Origin: Neoalteromonas arenosi
Lineage (GTDB): Bacteria; Pseudomonadota; Gammaproteobacteria; Enterobacterales; Alteromonadaceae
Direction: 5' to 3'
NCBI RefSeq assembly: GCF_030362855.1
Contig: NZ_JAUCBP010000007.1
Location: 62,001 to 126,000 of the forward strand
DNA: 64,000 bases
Positions 30,401 to 39,511 of the stretch are shown piece after piece. The translations under genes and the position numbers were made by a program. The notes beneath the pieces were generated by a model. The model had not been told where the DNA came from. It searched no databases and saw nothing but the letters and a program-made list of their open reading frames with translations. The number at the start of each line of letters is the position of its first letter. The first letter of the stretch is position 1.

Positions 30401-30768
30401 TAAAACTAGATAATCCGGATCTTGATTTAGAAGCTTTGTTTACTGAAGAAGCACCGCAAAGCGAAGAACAAGATTTTGTAGATGTTGACACATTGTTGGC
30501 CGAAAGTCAGGCCGATGACGGGTCTGCGGTAGATGATAGCAACCTCAATTTAGACGTTGCCTTAGCCGAGTTCACTGGCGTCAGCGATGACGATGTGGTG
30601 GTTGATGTCGATGATGGTGGCGCACAAGCAGCCAATCTCGATTTGGCCCGAGCCTATATTGAAATGGATGACAATACGGCAGCAATAGAGTTATTAGAAG
30701 AGGTCGCTACTGAAGGCACCGAAGAACAACAGCAAGAAGCTAAAGCGCTATTAAACACACTGAAGTAA
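27418..30768 (+). CDS. fimV: FimV/HubP-type polar hub protein
   Basis: 1116 residues. The signal peptide ends near residue 25 (TSA/Q). A FimV N-terminal/LysM-like periplasmic domain follows (about 35-105, LWRIASRYRQNSDLTVYQVM and LNPDAFEQQNLNLLVDGATL), then a coiled coil (about 155-255), one membrane helix (about 262-287, MGIIIGSTLLTLLFLASLVW), and a very acidic cytoplasmic region (about 315-1060). The C-terminal TPR-like FimV motif is LARAYIEMDDNTAAIELLEE. FimV/HubP proteins organise the cell pole and support type IV pilus twitching or flagellum placement. An AAGGA site precedes the ATG. Its place before truA is the Pseudomonas arrangement. Confidence 0.9.
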   Translation: MRLSRWLMMSVTFAIVFAVVSETSAQSTSIQIKGPRDAQGQYSGAVYGPIDASDTLWRIASRYRQNSDLTVYQVMVAIYELNPDAFEQQNLNLLVDGATLRLPSERYIARIDAEQARLKAESDEQALASLSPTAEQEAETNIKPPGELVKKADLDETTSQIEERLTQLDQQQLEQFDILRQQFAASIDNVQALIDENRKVIERLDGVNQDIEDLRGQVQEQVQPQLDTQLQLQRELIEEFERFKRDQREKEQASLLQQLTGPMGIIIGSTLLTLLFLASLVWFFVKRSRPADASAVDATQSITPPPAAASQPAMDDLSDSLVDDLATPDVEEDLFNDDELLDDVLSEELEESLDDAVENELESYADLSDEMLVPELDGDDSLFEDDEELLKELDDIDGIDLSADDDIDLSDALEDDVDEALAAEMEDVDIEDDSLDELFEEEELSDVDSELAAELSEGDELEAALDQDLDAELAESEFSEEVLASEAEQVLSAIEDEEDDEKPEISIDELLEQPEQKSDIPAGIDVDVETGVSNQMLEQLEDEVAAQNEALDKVTDEILGELEQLEMMQGMMGDTDFDDDEDDSESAQAEDGVPQTQHDIQTLDEFANDLDIDDLSELEDPLSEDLIAELQAETEAQESTDASEELANELLAELEADVVDETEEGAIQEEDVDADSDASDALADELLAELEAEVEESDENTDTSDSDAGDALADELLAELEADSDDSDSSIESAEVTNESDANDNLADELLAELEADIDTTDEALGESIAEDDELASEGEDVDDTVTDELLAELEVADAEDTEKVAAEESQAIDESVTDELLAEFDASDDDEFEGEESPDTETFESADEAEELELKEPDLVDDEAALEPDIDVEEKAEADAGEFAMEESFELDDIPSIGDSDDTDFDDSLLDQEFDEFSLDEGLEDDANEESQDSPDAKAASDEPDDLKDLPGLGDWLNESGDNEDSLVLEEIEGSDFDELLDSIDAEVEGKSELKLDNPDLDLEALFTEEAPQSEEQDFVDVDTLLAESQADDGSAVDDSNLNLDVALAEFTGVSDDDVVVDVDDGGAQAANLDLARAYIEMDDNTAAIELLEEVATEGTEEQQQEAKALLNTLK
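29353..29898 (+). repeat. Six degenerate acidic repeats inside fimV
   Basis: Residues 646-827 of FimV hold six copies of a unit beginning (L/V)(A/T)(N/D)ELLAE(L/F), starting at residues 646, 682, 712, 746, 786 and 817, about 30-40 residues apart and joined by Asp/Glu/Ser-rich linkers. In Vibrio HubP comparable acidic repeats bind partner proteins, so copy number may set valency. Confidence 0.8.
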
Positions 30769-30777
30769 CGCCGGTGG

Positions 30778-30807
30778 TTGTGCGCTGTTACCCAGTTGGG
30801 CTACACT
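30778..30807 (+). promoter_or_regulatory. Candidate truA promoter
   Basis: TTGTGC (30778-30783), 18 bases, and TACACT (30802-30807) lie between fimV and truA, followed by the GC-rich TGCCGCC. truA may therefore have its own promoter besides read-through from fimV. Confidence 0.4.
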
Positions 30808-30842
30808 TGCCGCCAGTTTCGCAAGTCTAAAAGGTAATTCTG

Positions 30843-31628
30843 TTGCGCATTGCTCTTGGGATTGAATACGACGGTTCAACTTTCTACGGTTGGCAACGTC
30901 AACAGCAGCTCAGTACCATTCAATTATCACTGGAAAACGCGCTAACGAAGATCGCCAATACAGCGATCGAAGTGCAATGCGCAGGCCGCACTGATGCGGG
31001 CGTTCATGCTACTAATCAAATTGTTCATTTTGATACTGACGTTGAGCGTCCCGAGCGAGCGTGGACAATGGGCGTGAACACACATTTGCCGGATGCGATA
31101 GCAGTGCACTGGGCGAAGAGCTTTAATGACGACTTTCATGCCCGCTATTCTGCTACTGCCCGTCGTTATCGATACGTCATTTACAACGCTAAACTGCGAC
31201 CGGGCATTTTGCGTGGTGGCTTGACGCACGAGTACCGGCCGTTAGATGCTGCCAAAATGCATGCAGCAGCGCAGTGCTTGATTGGTGAAAATGATTTTAG
31301 TGCATTTCGCGCTGCTCACTGTCAGTCAAAAACGCCATTTCGCAATTTGCATGCTATCAGTGTTGAACGGCGAGGTCCGTACGTTATTGTTGACGTAACG
31401 GCTAACGCCTTTTTACACCACATGGTGCGCAACATCACGGGCTCACTTATTCTGGTGGGCTGTGGAGAGCAACCGATTGAATGGATAGCCGAGCTGCTGG
31501 TGAGCAAAGATCGGACGCGAGCAGGTGCTACAGCAAAACCTAATGGCTTGTATCTCGTGCACGTTGAATATCCACAAGTATTTGGTATTCCAAAGACCCC
31601 AATGGGGCCTTTGTTCTTACCGGACTGA
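30843..31628 (+). CDS. truA: tRNA pseudouridine(38-40) synthase
   Basis: 261 residues. It isomerises uridines 38-40 in the tRNA anticodon arm. [20 protein letters not shown] at the start and the catalytic Asp in [14 protein letters not shown] are textbook TruA features. [14 protein letters not shown] marks the second half. The start is TTG at 30843: an in-frame stop lies at 30828-30830, no ATG or GTG intervenes, and AAGGT is correctly placed 8-12 bases upstream. The next gene is accD, with neither trpF nor dedA between. Confidence 0.95.
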   Translation: MRIALGIEYDGSTFYGWQRQQQLSTIQLSLENALTKIANTAIEVQCAGRTDAGVHATNQIVHFDTDVERPERAWTMGVNTHLPDAIAVHWAKSFNDDFHARYSATARRYRYVIYNAKLRPGILRGGLTHEYRPLDAAKMHAAAQCLIGENDFSAFRAAHCQSKTPFRNLHAISVERRGPYVIVDVTANAFLHHMVRNITGSLILVGCGEQPIEWIAELLVSKDRTRAGATAKPNGLYLVHVEYPQVFGIPKTPMGPLFLPD

Positions 31629-31714
31629 CTTCTAAGACCAGTTTTGTTTTTATCCTAACGCCGGACTATGCTCTAATAACGCCGGTTTAACGCATAGCAA
31701 CAGGAAAATAATTA

Positions 31715-32557
31715 ATGAGTTGGATTCAAAAAATACTGCCTAGAACTCAAACTTCAACTAAGGGGAATGTTCCTGAAGGCGTTTGGACTAAGTGTTCTGA
31801 ATGCAGTGCAGTATTGTATAAGTCCGAATTGGAAAAGCAGCTAGAGGTCTGTCCTAAATGTGGCCATCACATGCGAATTAAGGCGCGCGCTAGAATCGAA
31901 GGCTTACTTGATGCTGGCGATAAAACTGAATTGGCCGCCAATCTTGAACCTCAAGATGTGTTGAAGTTTAAGGATTCTAAGCGTTATAAAGATCGTATTA
32001 CTGCCGCTCAAAAAGCCACTAATGAAAAAGATGCACTGGTTGTTATGCGCGGCAAATTAAAAGGCATGCCCGTTGTGGTAGCGTGTTTTGAGTTTAGCTT
32101 TATGGGGGGCTCGATGGCTTCCGTTGTTGGCGCGCGATTTGTAGCAGCGGTCAATGAGTGTTTGGAACACAATATGCCGCTAGTGTGCTTTTCTGCCAGT
32201 GGCGGAGCGCGCATGCAGGAGGCGTTGTTTTCCCTGATGCAAATGGCTAAAACCAGTGCTGCATTAGCTAAAATGAGCAAACGAGGATTACCGTTTATCT
32301 CAGTGTTAACTGATCCAACGATGGGCGGTGTATCGGCAAGTTTAGCAATGTTAGGCGATATTAATATTGCAGAACCAAAAGCGCTTATTGGTTTCGCTGG
32401 ACCGCGAGTGATTGAGCAAACAGTGCGTGAAACATTACCGCCAGGGTTCCAACGCAGTGAGTTTTTGTTGGAGAAAGGCGCGATCGATATGATTGTTGAC
32501 CGCCGCGAAATGCGCGATACACTGCACAGCATTCTGAGTAAATTACACCGCCACTAA
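31715..32557 (+). CDS. accD: Acetyl-CoA carboxylase, carboxyltransferase subunit beta
   Basis: 280 residues (E. coli AccD about 304). With AccA it transfers the carboxyl group to acetyl-CoA to make malonyl-CoA. The four-cysteine zinc ribbon is at the N-terminus ([20 protein letters not shown] then CGHHM). The carboxyltransferase core has [25 protein letters not shown] and [14 protein letters not shown], and [11 protein letters not shown] near the end. AGGAAAA precedes the ATG. folC starts three bases after its stop. Confidence 0.96.
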   Translation: MSWIQKILPRTQTSTKGNVPEGVWTKCSECSAVLYKSELEKQLEVCPKCGHHMRIKARARIEGLLDAGDKTELAANLEPQDVLKFKDSKRYKDRITAAQKATNEKDALVVMRGKLKGMPVVVACFEFSFMGGSMASVVGARFVAAVNECLEHNMPLVCFSASGGARMQEALFSLMQMAKTSAALAKMSKRGLPFISVLTDPTMGGVSASLAMLGDINIAEPKALIGFAGPRVIEQTVRETLPPGFQRSEFLLEKGAIDMIVDRREMRDTLHSILSKLHRH

Positions 32558-32560
32558 TAA

Positions 32561-33853
32561 ATGAACAACACTGCTGAGTATCCAAAGACCACACAATCGT
32601 CGTGGTCTTTGGAGCAATGGCTTGCCTATTTGATGGCAATCCACCCCACTGAAATTGACATGTCGCTGGGGCGTGTTAACCGTGTCTTCAACCGTTTAGC
32701 ATTAGATTTTTCCTCAACCCGCGTTGTAACTGTGGGTGGCACTAACGGCAAGGGCTCAACATGTCGGTTTTTAGAATTAGCACTCCTGCAATTAGATAAG
32801 AGTGTAGGGGTTTACAGTTCACCACATTTGATTAGCTTTACTGAACGCGTTCGGCTTAATGATACAAGCCCAGGCGAATCACAATTCTGCCAAGCACTAT
32901 TACACATAGAGCGTATGCGCGGTAATGATTCACTGACGTATTTTGAGTTTAGTACGCTAGCTGCTTTGTGGCTCATTGCTCAGGCTAAGCCTGACTATTT
33001 AATTCTAGAAGTGGGCTTAGGGGGACGGCTAGATGCAACCAATATTGTGGATAACCATTTAGCGGTGATCACGTCTATTGCTCTTGACCATCAAGAGTAC
33101 CTTGGCGATACGCGTGAATCAGTAGCGTACGAAAAAGCCGGTATCTTTCGTGTAAACAGTCCTATTGTGCTAGGCGAGCGAGATGTACCAGACGTGATGT
33201 TGAATCAAGCGCAACGTTCATCCGGTGAAGTATTATGGAAAGGCCGAGAATTCGACTTTGATGATAACCACCAACCAGTATGGGACTGGCGTGGACCAAA
33301 TTACGAGTTGCGCCAATTACCGAAACCGTTATTACCGATAGATAATGTCGCAACTGCCCTTGCAGCATTAGCGGTATTAGGAGAGCTGGATGAGTTAAAT
33401 GCCAAACCAGCGTTATTGTGGGAGCTTGTCCGCACTGCCGCTTTACCCGGAAGGTTCCAACGATTGAGCTTTAAACCCGATTGGATTGTTGATGTGGGAC
33501 ATAACCCTCATGCTGCGGCGCTTGTGGTAAAACAATTACAGGCATTGAACTGGGATAGGCTGTTTATCATTGTCGGGATGATGCGTGATAAAGCGATGCA
33601 TGAAACACTGGCAACTTTTGCACCCTTAGCACCGTTGTGGATACCGGTTGGGTTGCCAACAGAACGCGCTGCCAGTATCGCTGATTTGCACAAGGCCCTA
33701 GCGCCGCAAGAAATATTAACTTCTGCAAAATCAGTGGCTGAAGGGGTAAAGTCTATATTGCCACAATTGTCAGAACGGGATGTGGTGTTGGTCTTTGGTT
33801 CATTTGTAACAGTCGCTGAAATGTTGACATTTAACACACAACAACGCCTATAA
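32561..33853 (+). CDS. folC: Dihydrofolate synthase/folylpolyglutamate synthase
   Basis: 430 residues (E. coli 422). It adds glutamate to dihydropteroate and folates in the cytoplasm. The P-loop GGTNGKGST is near residue 60, with VYSSPHLISFTERVRLN directly after, LEVGLGGRLDATNIV, and DHQEYLGDTRESVAYEKAGI, all typical Mur-ligase/FolC motifs. DVGHNPHAA marks the C-terminal domain. It follows accD almost without a gap and precedes the dedD-like gene as in E. coli. Confidence 0.95.
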   Translation: MNNTAEYPKTTQSSWSLEQWLAYLMAIHPTEIDMSLGRVNRVFNRLALDFSSTRVVTVGGTNGKGSTCRFLELALLQLDKSVGVYSSPHLISFTERVRLNDTSPGESQFCQALLHIERMRGNDSLTYFEFSTLAALWLIAQAKPDYLILEVGLGGRLDATNIVDNHLAVITSIALDHQEYLGDTRESVAYEKAGIFRVNSPIVLGERDVPDVMLNQAQRSSGEVLWKGREFDFDDNHQPVWDWRGPNYELRQLPKPLLPIDNVATALAALAVLGELDELNAKPALLWELVRTAALPGRFQRLSFKPDWIVDVGHNPHAAALVVKQLQALNWDRLFIIVGMMRDKAMHETLATFAPLAPLWIPVGLPTERAASIADLHKALAPQEILTSAKSVAEGVKSILPQLSERDVVLVFGSFVTVAEMLTFNTQQRL

Positions 33854-33884
33854 TACGCAATCTTCTTTGTTGTGGAGACTGTAT

Positions 33885-34502
33885 TTGTCTAGTGCGTTAA
33901 AAAATCGTTTGGTCGGTACTATTATCGTCGTTGCGTTAGCCGTCATCTTCTTACCTGATTTATTGGACGGCCAAAAGGCAGATCAACAGGTTGCATTGGT
34001 TTCAGTACCAGAAGCGCCTGTACGAAAACCGTTAGTGCAGCCGCCGACATTTCCTACTGAAGAAGTGGCAGCCGCAGCTTCACGCCCGATCGAAATTGTC
34101 GAAGAACAACCAGTAGACGAAGTATTCGAAGAGCAAAGCGATGAAAGCGAGCAGCAGGATACAACCACTCCTGATCCTGCAGACGTCACAAGTGAAGAAG
34201 CGGACCAAGCAAGTTTAGCTGAACAGACTGTTATCGATCGACCCATTGAAGATGACTTACAAAATTCCGGTTGGGTTATTCAGCTCGGTAGTTTTCGGCA
34301 TCAAAAAAATGTCCGAGAATTGCTGGATAAGCTTGAAAATGCAGGCTATCGGGCATTTAGTCGGCCAGTACAAACTAGTGCGGGTCAACTGACTAAAGTA
34401 TTTGTTGGTCCAGACTTGGAGCGCGGGAACTTAGAGAATTCTTTGGCGCATTTACGTGAATTGACGGGATTGTCAGGTAAGATTACTCAATTCAAAGTGT
34501 AA
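33885..34502 (+). CDS. dedD: SPOR-domain cell division protein, DedD-like
   Basis: 205 residues starting from TTG at 33885, which has GGAG seven bases before; a TTG at 33867 is in frame but less well placed. A cytoplasmic start (SSALKNRLVG) leads to one membrane helix (about 9-25), an acidic disordered periplasmic linker (about 35-125) and a C-terminal SPOR domain (about 130-205, WVIQLGSFRHQKNVRELLDK and TKVFVGPDLERG). SPOR domains bind denuded septal peptidoglycan. The position between folC and cvpA is the dedD position. Confidence 0.88.
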   Translation: MSSALKNRLVGTIIVVALAVIFLPDLLDGQKADQQVALVSVPEAPVRKPLVQPPTFPTEEVAAAASRPIEIVEEQPVDEVFEEQSDESEQQDTTTPDPADVTSEEADQASLAEQTVIDRPIEDDLQNSGWVIQLGSFRHQKNVRELLDKLENAGYRAFSRPVQTSAGQLTKVFVGPDLERGNLENSLAHLRELTGLSGKITQFKV

Positions 34503-34554
34503 ACTAACGTTACGCTGTTGACTTTGTCATCGATCAAATTTCACTGACTCTGTG

Positions 34555-34584
34555 TTTGGTATTCAGTAACGCTTCTGGTAGAAT
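34555..34584 (+). promoter_or_regulatory. Candidate cvpA-purF promoter
   Basis: TTTGGT (34555-34560), 18 bases, and TAGAAT (34579-34584) preceded by TGG, then GCGCGCC. It lies 54 bases before the cvpA ATG, in a 135-base gap after dedD. No obvious PurR operator was seen. Confidence 0.45.
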
Positions 34585-34637
34585 GCGCGCCATTCAAAAA
34601 TGGTATTTATTACCAGCAAAACGACAGCAAAGCACGA

Positions 34638-35123
34638 ATGAATTGGTTTGACTTCGCCATCATTGGCATCATCGCTTTATCAACCATCATTAGTTTGATC
34701 CGTGGTTTCGTCAAGGAAGCAATTTCACTCGCGGTTTGGTTTAGTGCTTTATTCGTAGCCAGTCAATTTTATCCTGACATTGCTGTTTATCTTACGCGAA
34801 TTTCTGATGAGTTATTGCGCAACGGTGTTGCAATAGCCATTTTATTTGTAGCAACGCTGATTATTGGTGCACTTGCTAACTATGTCTTCAGTCAACTGGT
34901 TAAAGCGACAGGCCTCAGTGGTACGGATCGCGCATTGGGCGCTGTTTTTGGTGCTTTACGCGGTGTTTTGATCGTCAGTGCTTTATTGTTTTTTATGGAT
35001 ACTTTTACCCCCGCAGCCTCAAGTGAATGGTGGCAAACATCGTTATTGCTGCCAGAATTTGCGGTCATAATTGAATGGTTTTTTCAATATATGCAGGGTA
35101 GTTCAAGCTTTTTAACTTCCTGA
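34638..35123 (+). CDS. cvpA: CvpA family membrane protein
   Basis: 161 residues (E. coli CvpA 162), four membrane helices: NWFDFAIIGIIALSTIISLI at the start, then segments at about 27-47, 63-85 and 103-123. The region LIRGFVKEAISLAVW and DRALGAVFGALRGVLIV are family hallmarks. CvpA is an inner-membrane protein, first named for colicin V production, linked to envelope homeostasis. It ends 16 bases before purF and is co-transcribed with it, as in E. coli. Confidence 0.92.
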   Translation: MNWFDFAIIGIIALSTIISLIRGFVKEAISLAVWFSALFVASQFYPDIAVYLTRISDELLRNGVAIAILFVATLIIGALANYVFSQLVKATGLSGTDRALGAVFGALRGVLIVSALLFFMDTFTPAASSEWWQTSLLLPEFAVIIEWFFQYMQGSSSFLTS

Positions 35124-35139
35124 TAGGTAGGTAATTTTC

Positions 35140-36657
35140 ATGTGTGGTATTGTTGGAATTGTTGGTAAGGCCGGTGTAGCACAGTCGCTGTATGACGGAT
35201 TAACGGTGCTACAACACCGCGGTCAGGATGCAGCCGGTATCATGACTATTGACAATAATATGTTCAACTTGCGCAAAGCTAACGGGCTGGTGCGCGACGT
35301 ATTCCATACGCGCCATATGAAACGCCTGACTGGTAATATGGGAATAGGTCACTGTCGTTACCCCACCGCTGGAACTTCAAGCTCTGCAGAAGCACAACCG
35401 TTTTATGTAAATTCACCGTTTGGGATAGCCTTTGCTCACAACGGTAATTTGACCAACGCGGTAGAGCTGCAGCAAGAAGTTTCGCGGATTGCCAGACGCC
35501 ATATTAATACCACATCAGACTCTGAACTACTTCTCAATATATTGGCTCATGAACTGCAAAATTGCACGGAAAGCACATTAACACCTGAGCAGGTGTTTCA
35601 AGTGGTTGCGCGCACTCATAAGAAAATACGCGGGGCTTATGCGGTGGTGGCTGCGATTATCGGGCACGGTATTCTAGCTTTCCGTGACCCATACGGTATT
35701 CGTCCATTAGCGTTGGGTAAACGCACAACTGAATTGGGTGACGAGTATATGGTTGCCTCTGAAAGTGTTGCACTGGATGCGGTAGGGTTCAAATTTGTTC
35801 GTGATGTAGCACCAGGTGAAGCCGTGTATATTACTGAGCAAGGCCAGCTCTTCACGCAGCAGTGCTCAGAAACTCCGACTATGTCACCGTGCATTTTTGA
35901 GTTCGTTTATTTTGCGCGCCCTGACTCATTTATCGATGGCATATCCGTTTACGCATCCCGCGTGAATATGGGTAAAAAGCTCGGTGAGAAAATCAAACGT
36001 GAATGGGCGGATAAGGACATTGATGTTGTGATCCCTATTCCGGAAACGTCGATGGATGTGGCTTTACAAATAGCGAATACTTTGGAGCTGCCTTATCGAC
36101 AAGGTTTTGTAAAGAACCGCTATATTGGCCGAACCTTCATCATGCCCGGCCAGACGATGCGTAAGAAGTCCGTACGTCGCAAATTGAATGCTATATCTTC
36201 CGAGTTCAAAGGCAAAAATGTTTTATTAGTTGACGATAGTATTGTGCGTGGAACTACGTCAGGCCAGATTATTGAAATGGCACGAGAATCCGGTGCTAAG
36301 AAAGTGTATTTTGCGTCTGCTGCTCCAGAGATTCGCTTCCCTAACGTGTATGGGATTGATATGCCTTCGGCCAATGAGCTAGTCGCATATGGGCGTGAAA
36401 TAGATCAAATCAGTGATTTAATCCAAGCCGATGGATTGATTTTCCAAGACTTAAGCGATTTGGTTGAAGCTGTTCGCGAAGAGAATGAACAGATTGCACG
36501 CTTTGAAACATCCGTATTCGATGGCGATTATATTACGGGTGACATTGACCAATCTTATCTCGAAGGTATCGATGCCGCTCGAGGGGAAAAGGCAAAGAAA
36601 GCCCCAGTGGTGCAAGCGGAGTTGAGTAATCTCGACTTACATAACTTTGACCAGTAG
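35140..36657 (+). CDS. purF: Amidophosphoribosyltransferase
   Basis: 505 residues (E. coli 505). First committed step of purine synthesis: glutamine plus PRPP gives phosphoribosylamine. The start [12 protein letters not shown] exposes the catalytic Cys after Met removal with no propeptide. [20 protein letters not shown] and HNGNLTN belong to the Ntn glutaminase domain. The PRPP loop is [25 protein letters not shown] lies before the ATG. A terminator follows 15 bases after the stop. Confidence 0.97.
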   Translation: MCGIVGIVGKAGVAQSLYDGLTVLQHRGQDAAGIMTIDNNMFNLRKANGLVRDVFHTRHMKRLTGNMGIGHCRYPTAGTSSSAEAQPFYVNSPFGIAFAHNGNLTNAVELQQEVSRIARRHINTTSDSELLLNILAHELQNCTESTLTPEQVFQVVARTHKKIRGAYAVVAAIIGHGILAFRDPYGIRPLALGKRTTELGDEYMVASESVALDAVGFKFVRDVAPGEAVYITEQGQLFTQQCSETPTMSPCIFEFVYFARPDSFIDGISVYASRVNMGKKLGEKIKREWADKDIDVVIPIPETSMDVALQIANTLELPYRQGFVKNRYIGRTFIMPGQTMRKKSVRRKLNAISSEFKGKNVLLVDDSIVRGTTSGQIIEMARESGAKKVYFASAAPEIRFPNVYGIDMPSANELVAYGREIDQISDLIQADGLIFQDLSDLVEAVREENEQIARFETSVFDGDYITGDIDQSYLEGIDAARGEKAKKAPVVQAELSNLDLHNFDQ

Positions 36658-36672
36658 CCTGCCCCAAAAAAA

Positions 36673-36694
36673 AGCCAGCAATCGCTGGCTTTTT
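36673..36694. terminator. Rho-independent terminator after purF
   Basis: AGCCAGC (36673-36679), loop AATC, GCTGGCT (36684-36690) then a run of T; the preceding run of A makes it usable in both directions, which suits the convergent membrane-protein gene at 36721. Confidence 0.9.
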
Positions 36695-36720
36695 ACTTTC
36701 AACATGGCGGCTTGTATTGG

Positions 36721-37320
36721 TTAGTGCGTGTACACAGGCCCAATACCAGCGCTCCATAACATCACAGTGGTTACCATTAAGATGACCAGTAACACCAGGC
36801 CGCACGTCACCACTGAACTCGAATATATAAACCCTTTTTCTTCTGGGATATGCATCATAATCGGTACGCCGGAATACAGCAAATAGACCGAATAAGACAA
36901 TCCCACTAAGCCGACAGCCATAATAAACCACAGTACCGGATAAAATGCCGCAAAACCGACCATAAACAATGGTGTAGCGGTATATGCCGCTAATTCTAGC
37001 GATTGGGTGTAGGTTGGATTAGAATCGAACGCTTTAGCTAATTCGTGGGCTAGGATTGCCAGAGCAACGACACCTGCTATCAGGCCAAAATACATAGCGA
37101 TGCTCATCATGAGTGCGCTTTCATGGGTTAGGCGAATAACGTCACCTACACCAATGCTCCATCCCAATTGGGCAGCAGAATAATATCCCATCACTGCCGG
37201 GATTAGTGCAATTAAACAAATGTGACTCAACGCGTAAAAGTAACTCTCATGGCGTTCGTCAATGCTGTGCCATTCTTCTTTTGGGTGCGCATATATTCCC
37301 CATAGGTGATTCAAAATCAT
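36721..37320 (-). CDS. Yip1/DUF1282-family membrane protein
   Basis: 199 residues, five membrane helices (about 30-50, 68-92, 110-125, 128-150, 168-190). The N-terminus MILNHLWGIYAHPKEEWHSI is typical of bacterial Yip1-domain proteins (P-x-x-x-W near the start), and NPTYTQSLELAAYTATPLFM is the family core. Function is not established in bacteria. It stands alone between the purF terminator and a 222-base AT-rich gap in which I see no other gene or clear site. Confidence 0.8.
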   Translation of the reverse strand: MILNHLWGIYAHPKEEWHSIDERHESYFYALSHICLIALIPAVMGYYSAAQLGWSIGVGDVIRLTHESALMMSIAMYFGLIAGVVALAILAHELAKAFDSNPTYTQSLELAAYTATPLFMVGFAAFYPVLWFIMAVGLVGLSYSVYLLYSGVPIMMHIPEEKGFIYSSSVVTCGLVLLVILMVTTVMLWSAGIGPVYTH

Positions 37321-37542
37321 AATTTTATCTCCAACTAACGACTGTTTAGGTCGAACGCTTTATTATTGGTTGATTTTTGATCGTATATGTAAAATTAAAA
37401 TTAAATATTTACAAATATTTAACAGTCATTTTGCGTGATGGACAAAAAACCGTCAAGACTTTAGCTATTTATTTGTGCTATTCAGATAGTTAGCTACATT
37501 CACTTTAGTGATGAGCATATTTGTTTTATGAATGATTCAAGG

Positions 37543-38583
37543 CTATTTATTCTTGCGATTGGTCAGGTGCGGACGAATAAACTCAGTAACAACCTGCTTG
37601 GGTGAGCGGTCTACGTAGAACAATCCCCAATGTTTTTCTGCGCCGTTTAGTTTGTTTGGATCGCCTTTCCACGGCTCATCAAAAGCCTCAAAAAATAACA
37701 CTGTCGTATTGCTGGTTGTGGCCCAATGGAGTAGCTGTTGATAGTAAGTTGTTTGATTGCTAGGGTTTGCTTGAACACTAAACTCATTCGCGGTTGTTGC
37801 CCAACCGGCTTCTAAGATCACGATAGGCTTATTGGGAATAGCACGATGCACTTTTTCTATATTGGCGACGGTGTAAGCCAATGATTCTTCAATCGTCTTG
37901 CCTTCCCATATGGGATAGGTATGGACACCGATAAAATCGAGTTCTTGCGCAAGTTCATAACCCGATTCTGCCCACCACTCGTAGTTGTCTGCAACCGTTA
38001 CGGCAACATCGGTTTGTTGTTTAACCATCCTTACATAGTCAATGACAGCGTCTACGCTCACCATATGATCGTTCCACTCCACTAATGCTTCGTTACCCAC
38101 GTTAACCGCAACAATGATATCTGGATACTGTTTCACCAGAGCTATGGCTTTTTGTGTTTCTGCCACATTGAGGCGTTGATTAGCGTTTAGTTGAGCAACT
38201 GGAATAGGCTCATCTAACCATGGGCAACCTTCGTGATTACTGATTTCTGCACGTAACCATATCCCTTGCACCACTTTAATCGGCAATTTGTGTTTTGCGA
38301 TAAGACGCAACGTTGCCTGTGAATTTTCATCTGTGTCGTAAAGTCGAATAAGATTAAAGCCATGGTCGACAAGTATTTGAAGGTCTTCTAAAACTTCGGC
38401 TTCAGAAGGGTTGACGGCCCCATTACCGCGGTCAGGATGTTGTCCTTCTCGAAACCCGCTGTATGCGACCCCCATGACTTCACCAGCGACCAGGCTGTCT
38501 GCTGACTGTTGATAACCTGCTGCTCTAGGGATCGTTATCCATAGGACAACCAGTGTGATTACAAAAATGCGTAAGAGTAACAT
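37543..38583 (-). CDS. Secreted GH17-family beta-1,3-glucanase-like enzyme
   Basis: 346 residues with a signal peptide (about 1-23, PRAAG/YQQ), so exported. The TIM barrel shows GH17-like features: MGVAYSGFREGQHPDRG at the start, FNLIRLYDTDENSQATLRLI, the acid/base Glu165 in VNVGNEALVEW, and the nucleophile Glu258 in IVILEAGWAT. FEAFDEPWKG follows. GH17 enzymes act on beta-1,3-glucans such as laminarin, by hydrolysis or transglycosylation; some bacterial members are linked with cyclic glucan synthesis. The nearby GH3 enzymes and phosphorylase candidate favour laminarin use. It lies 125 bases after the LytTR regulator on the same strand. Confidence 0.8.
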   Translation of the reverse strand: MLLLRIFVITLVVLWITIPRAAGYQQSADSLVAGEVMGVAYSGFREGQHPDRGNGAVNPSEAEVLEDLQILVDHGFNLIRLYDTDENSQATLRLIAKHKLPIKVVQGIWLRAEISNHEGCPWLDEPIPVAQLNANQRLNVAETQKAIALVKQYPDIIVAVNVGNEALVEWNDHMVSVDAVIDYVRMVKQQTDVAVTVADNYEWWAESGYELAQELDFIGVHTYPIWEGKTIEESLAYTVANIEKVHRAIPNKPIVILEAGWATTANEFSVQANPSNQTTYYQQLLHWATTSNTTVLFFEAFDEPWKGDPNKLNGAEKHWGLFYVDRSPKQVVTEFIRPHLTNRKNK

Positions 38584-38708
38584 TTACCGGATTGAGTTTG
38601 AGAAGCCATACCACTAAATAAACCGTTATCCTGATAATCTGTACAGTGACCTGCGATGAAATGGGTTGTTTTAGCGTTGTTGCGGATTGCAGGGGGGATA
38701 AGACGGCG

Positions 38709-39503
38709 TTATGCACCGTCTTGTAGGTAATCTTTGATCACATTGCGATAATTGCGACTGACCTTGATTTTGTGATGCTCACCGAGGATTAGAAAAAACT
38801 CTCCCTTGGTATGCGGTACCACTTTTTCAATATAGTTTAGATTAACGATAGTCGAACGATGGACCCGCTTAAACAGTGTTGGATCTAATTCATTGAGAAG
38901 CTCTTTTAATGTGGTGCGCTTGATATGGGTTTCACCATTAGCATGTACACATACATAATCGCCTGCAGCTTCTAACCATGCTATATCCGGCTGATTGAGT
39001 AAGGTGATTTCTTCTCGATCGCGGATAACAATTTTACGTTTTTCATTAAAGCTAACGTTTTCGGTATCCGCTTGATGCGCGTTCATTGAATTAATGGCAT
39101 TGAGAATGCCGGACTTAAACTGTCCGTTTTCTTCTTTGTCGAGTCTCTCTATAGCGCGTTCTATAGCGCGGTCGATGCGCTCTTGATCAATGGGCTTCAA
39201 AATATAATCGACCGCATGTAAGTCAAATGCATTGATGGCATATTGCTCAAACGCAGTGGTAAACACAATCAGCGGCATTTCGTCAGATTGTAATTGCTGA
39301 ACTACGTCTAAGCCATCCAGTCCAGGCATCTGTATATCCAAAAACATCAAATCTGCGCGGTGGCTGAGTGCGGCATCTATTGCCTCACGACCATTTCGAC
39401 ATTGACAGACAATTTCAATGTTTGGGTTTTTACTTAGCTTTGACTTTAACAAACCCAGCGCAAGTGGTTCGTCATCGACAATAATTGTTTTTATAGTAGT
39501 CAT
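38709..39503 (-). CDS. LytTR-family response regulator
   Basis: 264 residues. The receiver domain (about 4-120) has DDEP near residue 10-13, the phospho-acceptor D56 in LMFLDIQMPGLDG, and K103-type lysine in YILKPIDQERI. The LytTR DNA-binding domain (about 160-264) has AAGDYVCVHANGETHIKRTT, FKRVHRSTIVNLNYIEKV and HKIKVSRNYRNVIKDYLQ. It is partner of the histidine kinase upstream (8-base gap). Being within the beta-glucan gene group, it may control it; LytTR sites were not securely found. Confidence 0.93.
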   Translation of the reverse strand: MTTIKTIIVDDEPLALGLLKSKLSKNPNIEIVCQCRNGREAIDAALSHRADLMFLDIQMPGLDGLDVVQQLQSDEMPLIVFTTAFEQYAINAFDLHAVDYILKPIDQERIDRAIERAIERLDKEENGQFKSGILNAINSMNAHQADTENVSFNEKRKIVIRDREEITLLNQPDIAWLEAAGDYVCVHANGETHIKRTTLKELLNELDPTLFKRVHRSTIVNLNYIEKVVPHTKGEFFLILGEHHKIKVSRNYRNVIKDYLQDGA

Positions 39504-39511
39504 TAAAATTA

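Noticed and set aside
28506-30491. Long Ser-rich open frames (up to 310 residues) opposite fimV
   Set aside because: They are the reverse of the GAN/GCN-rich acidic codons of fimV; composition is almost only Ser and Ala and they have no start context.
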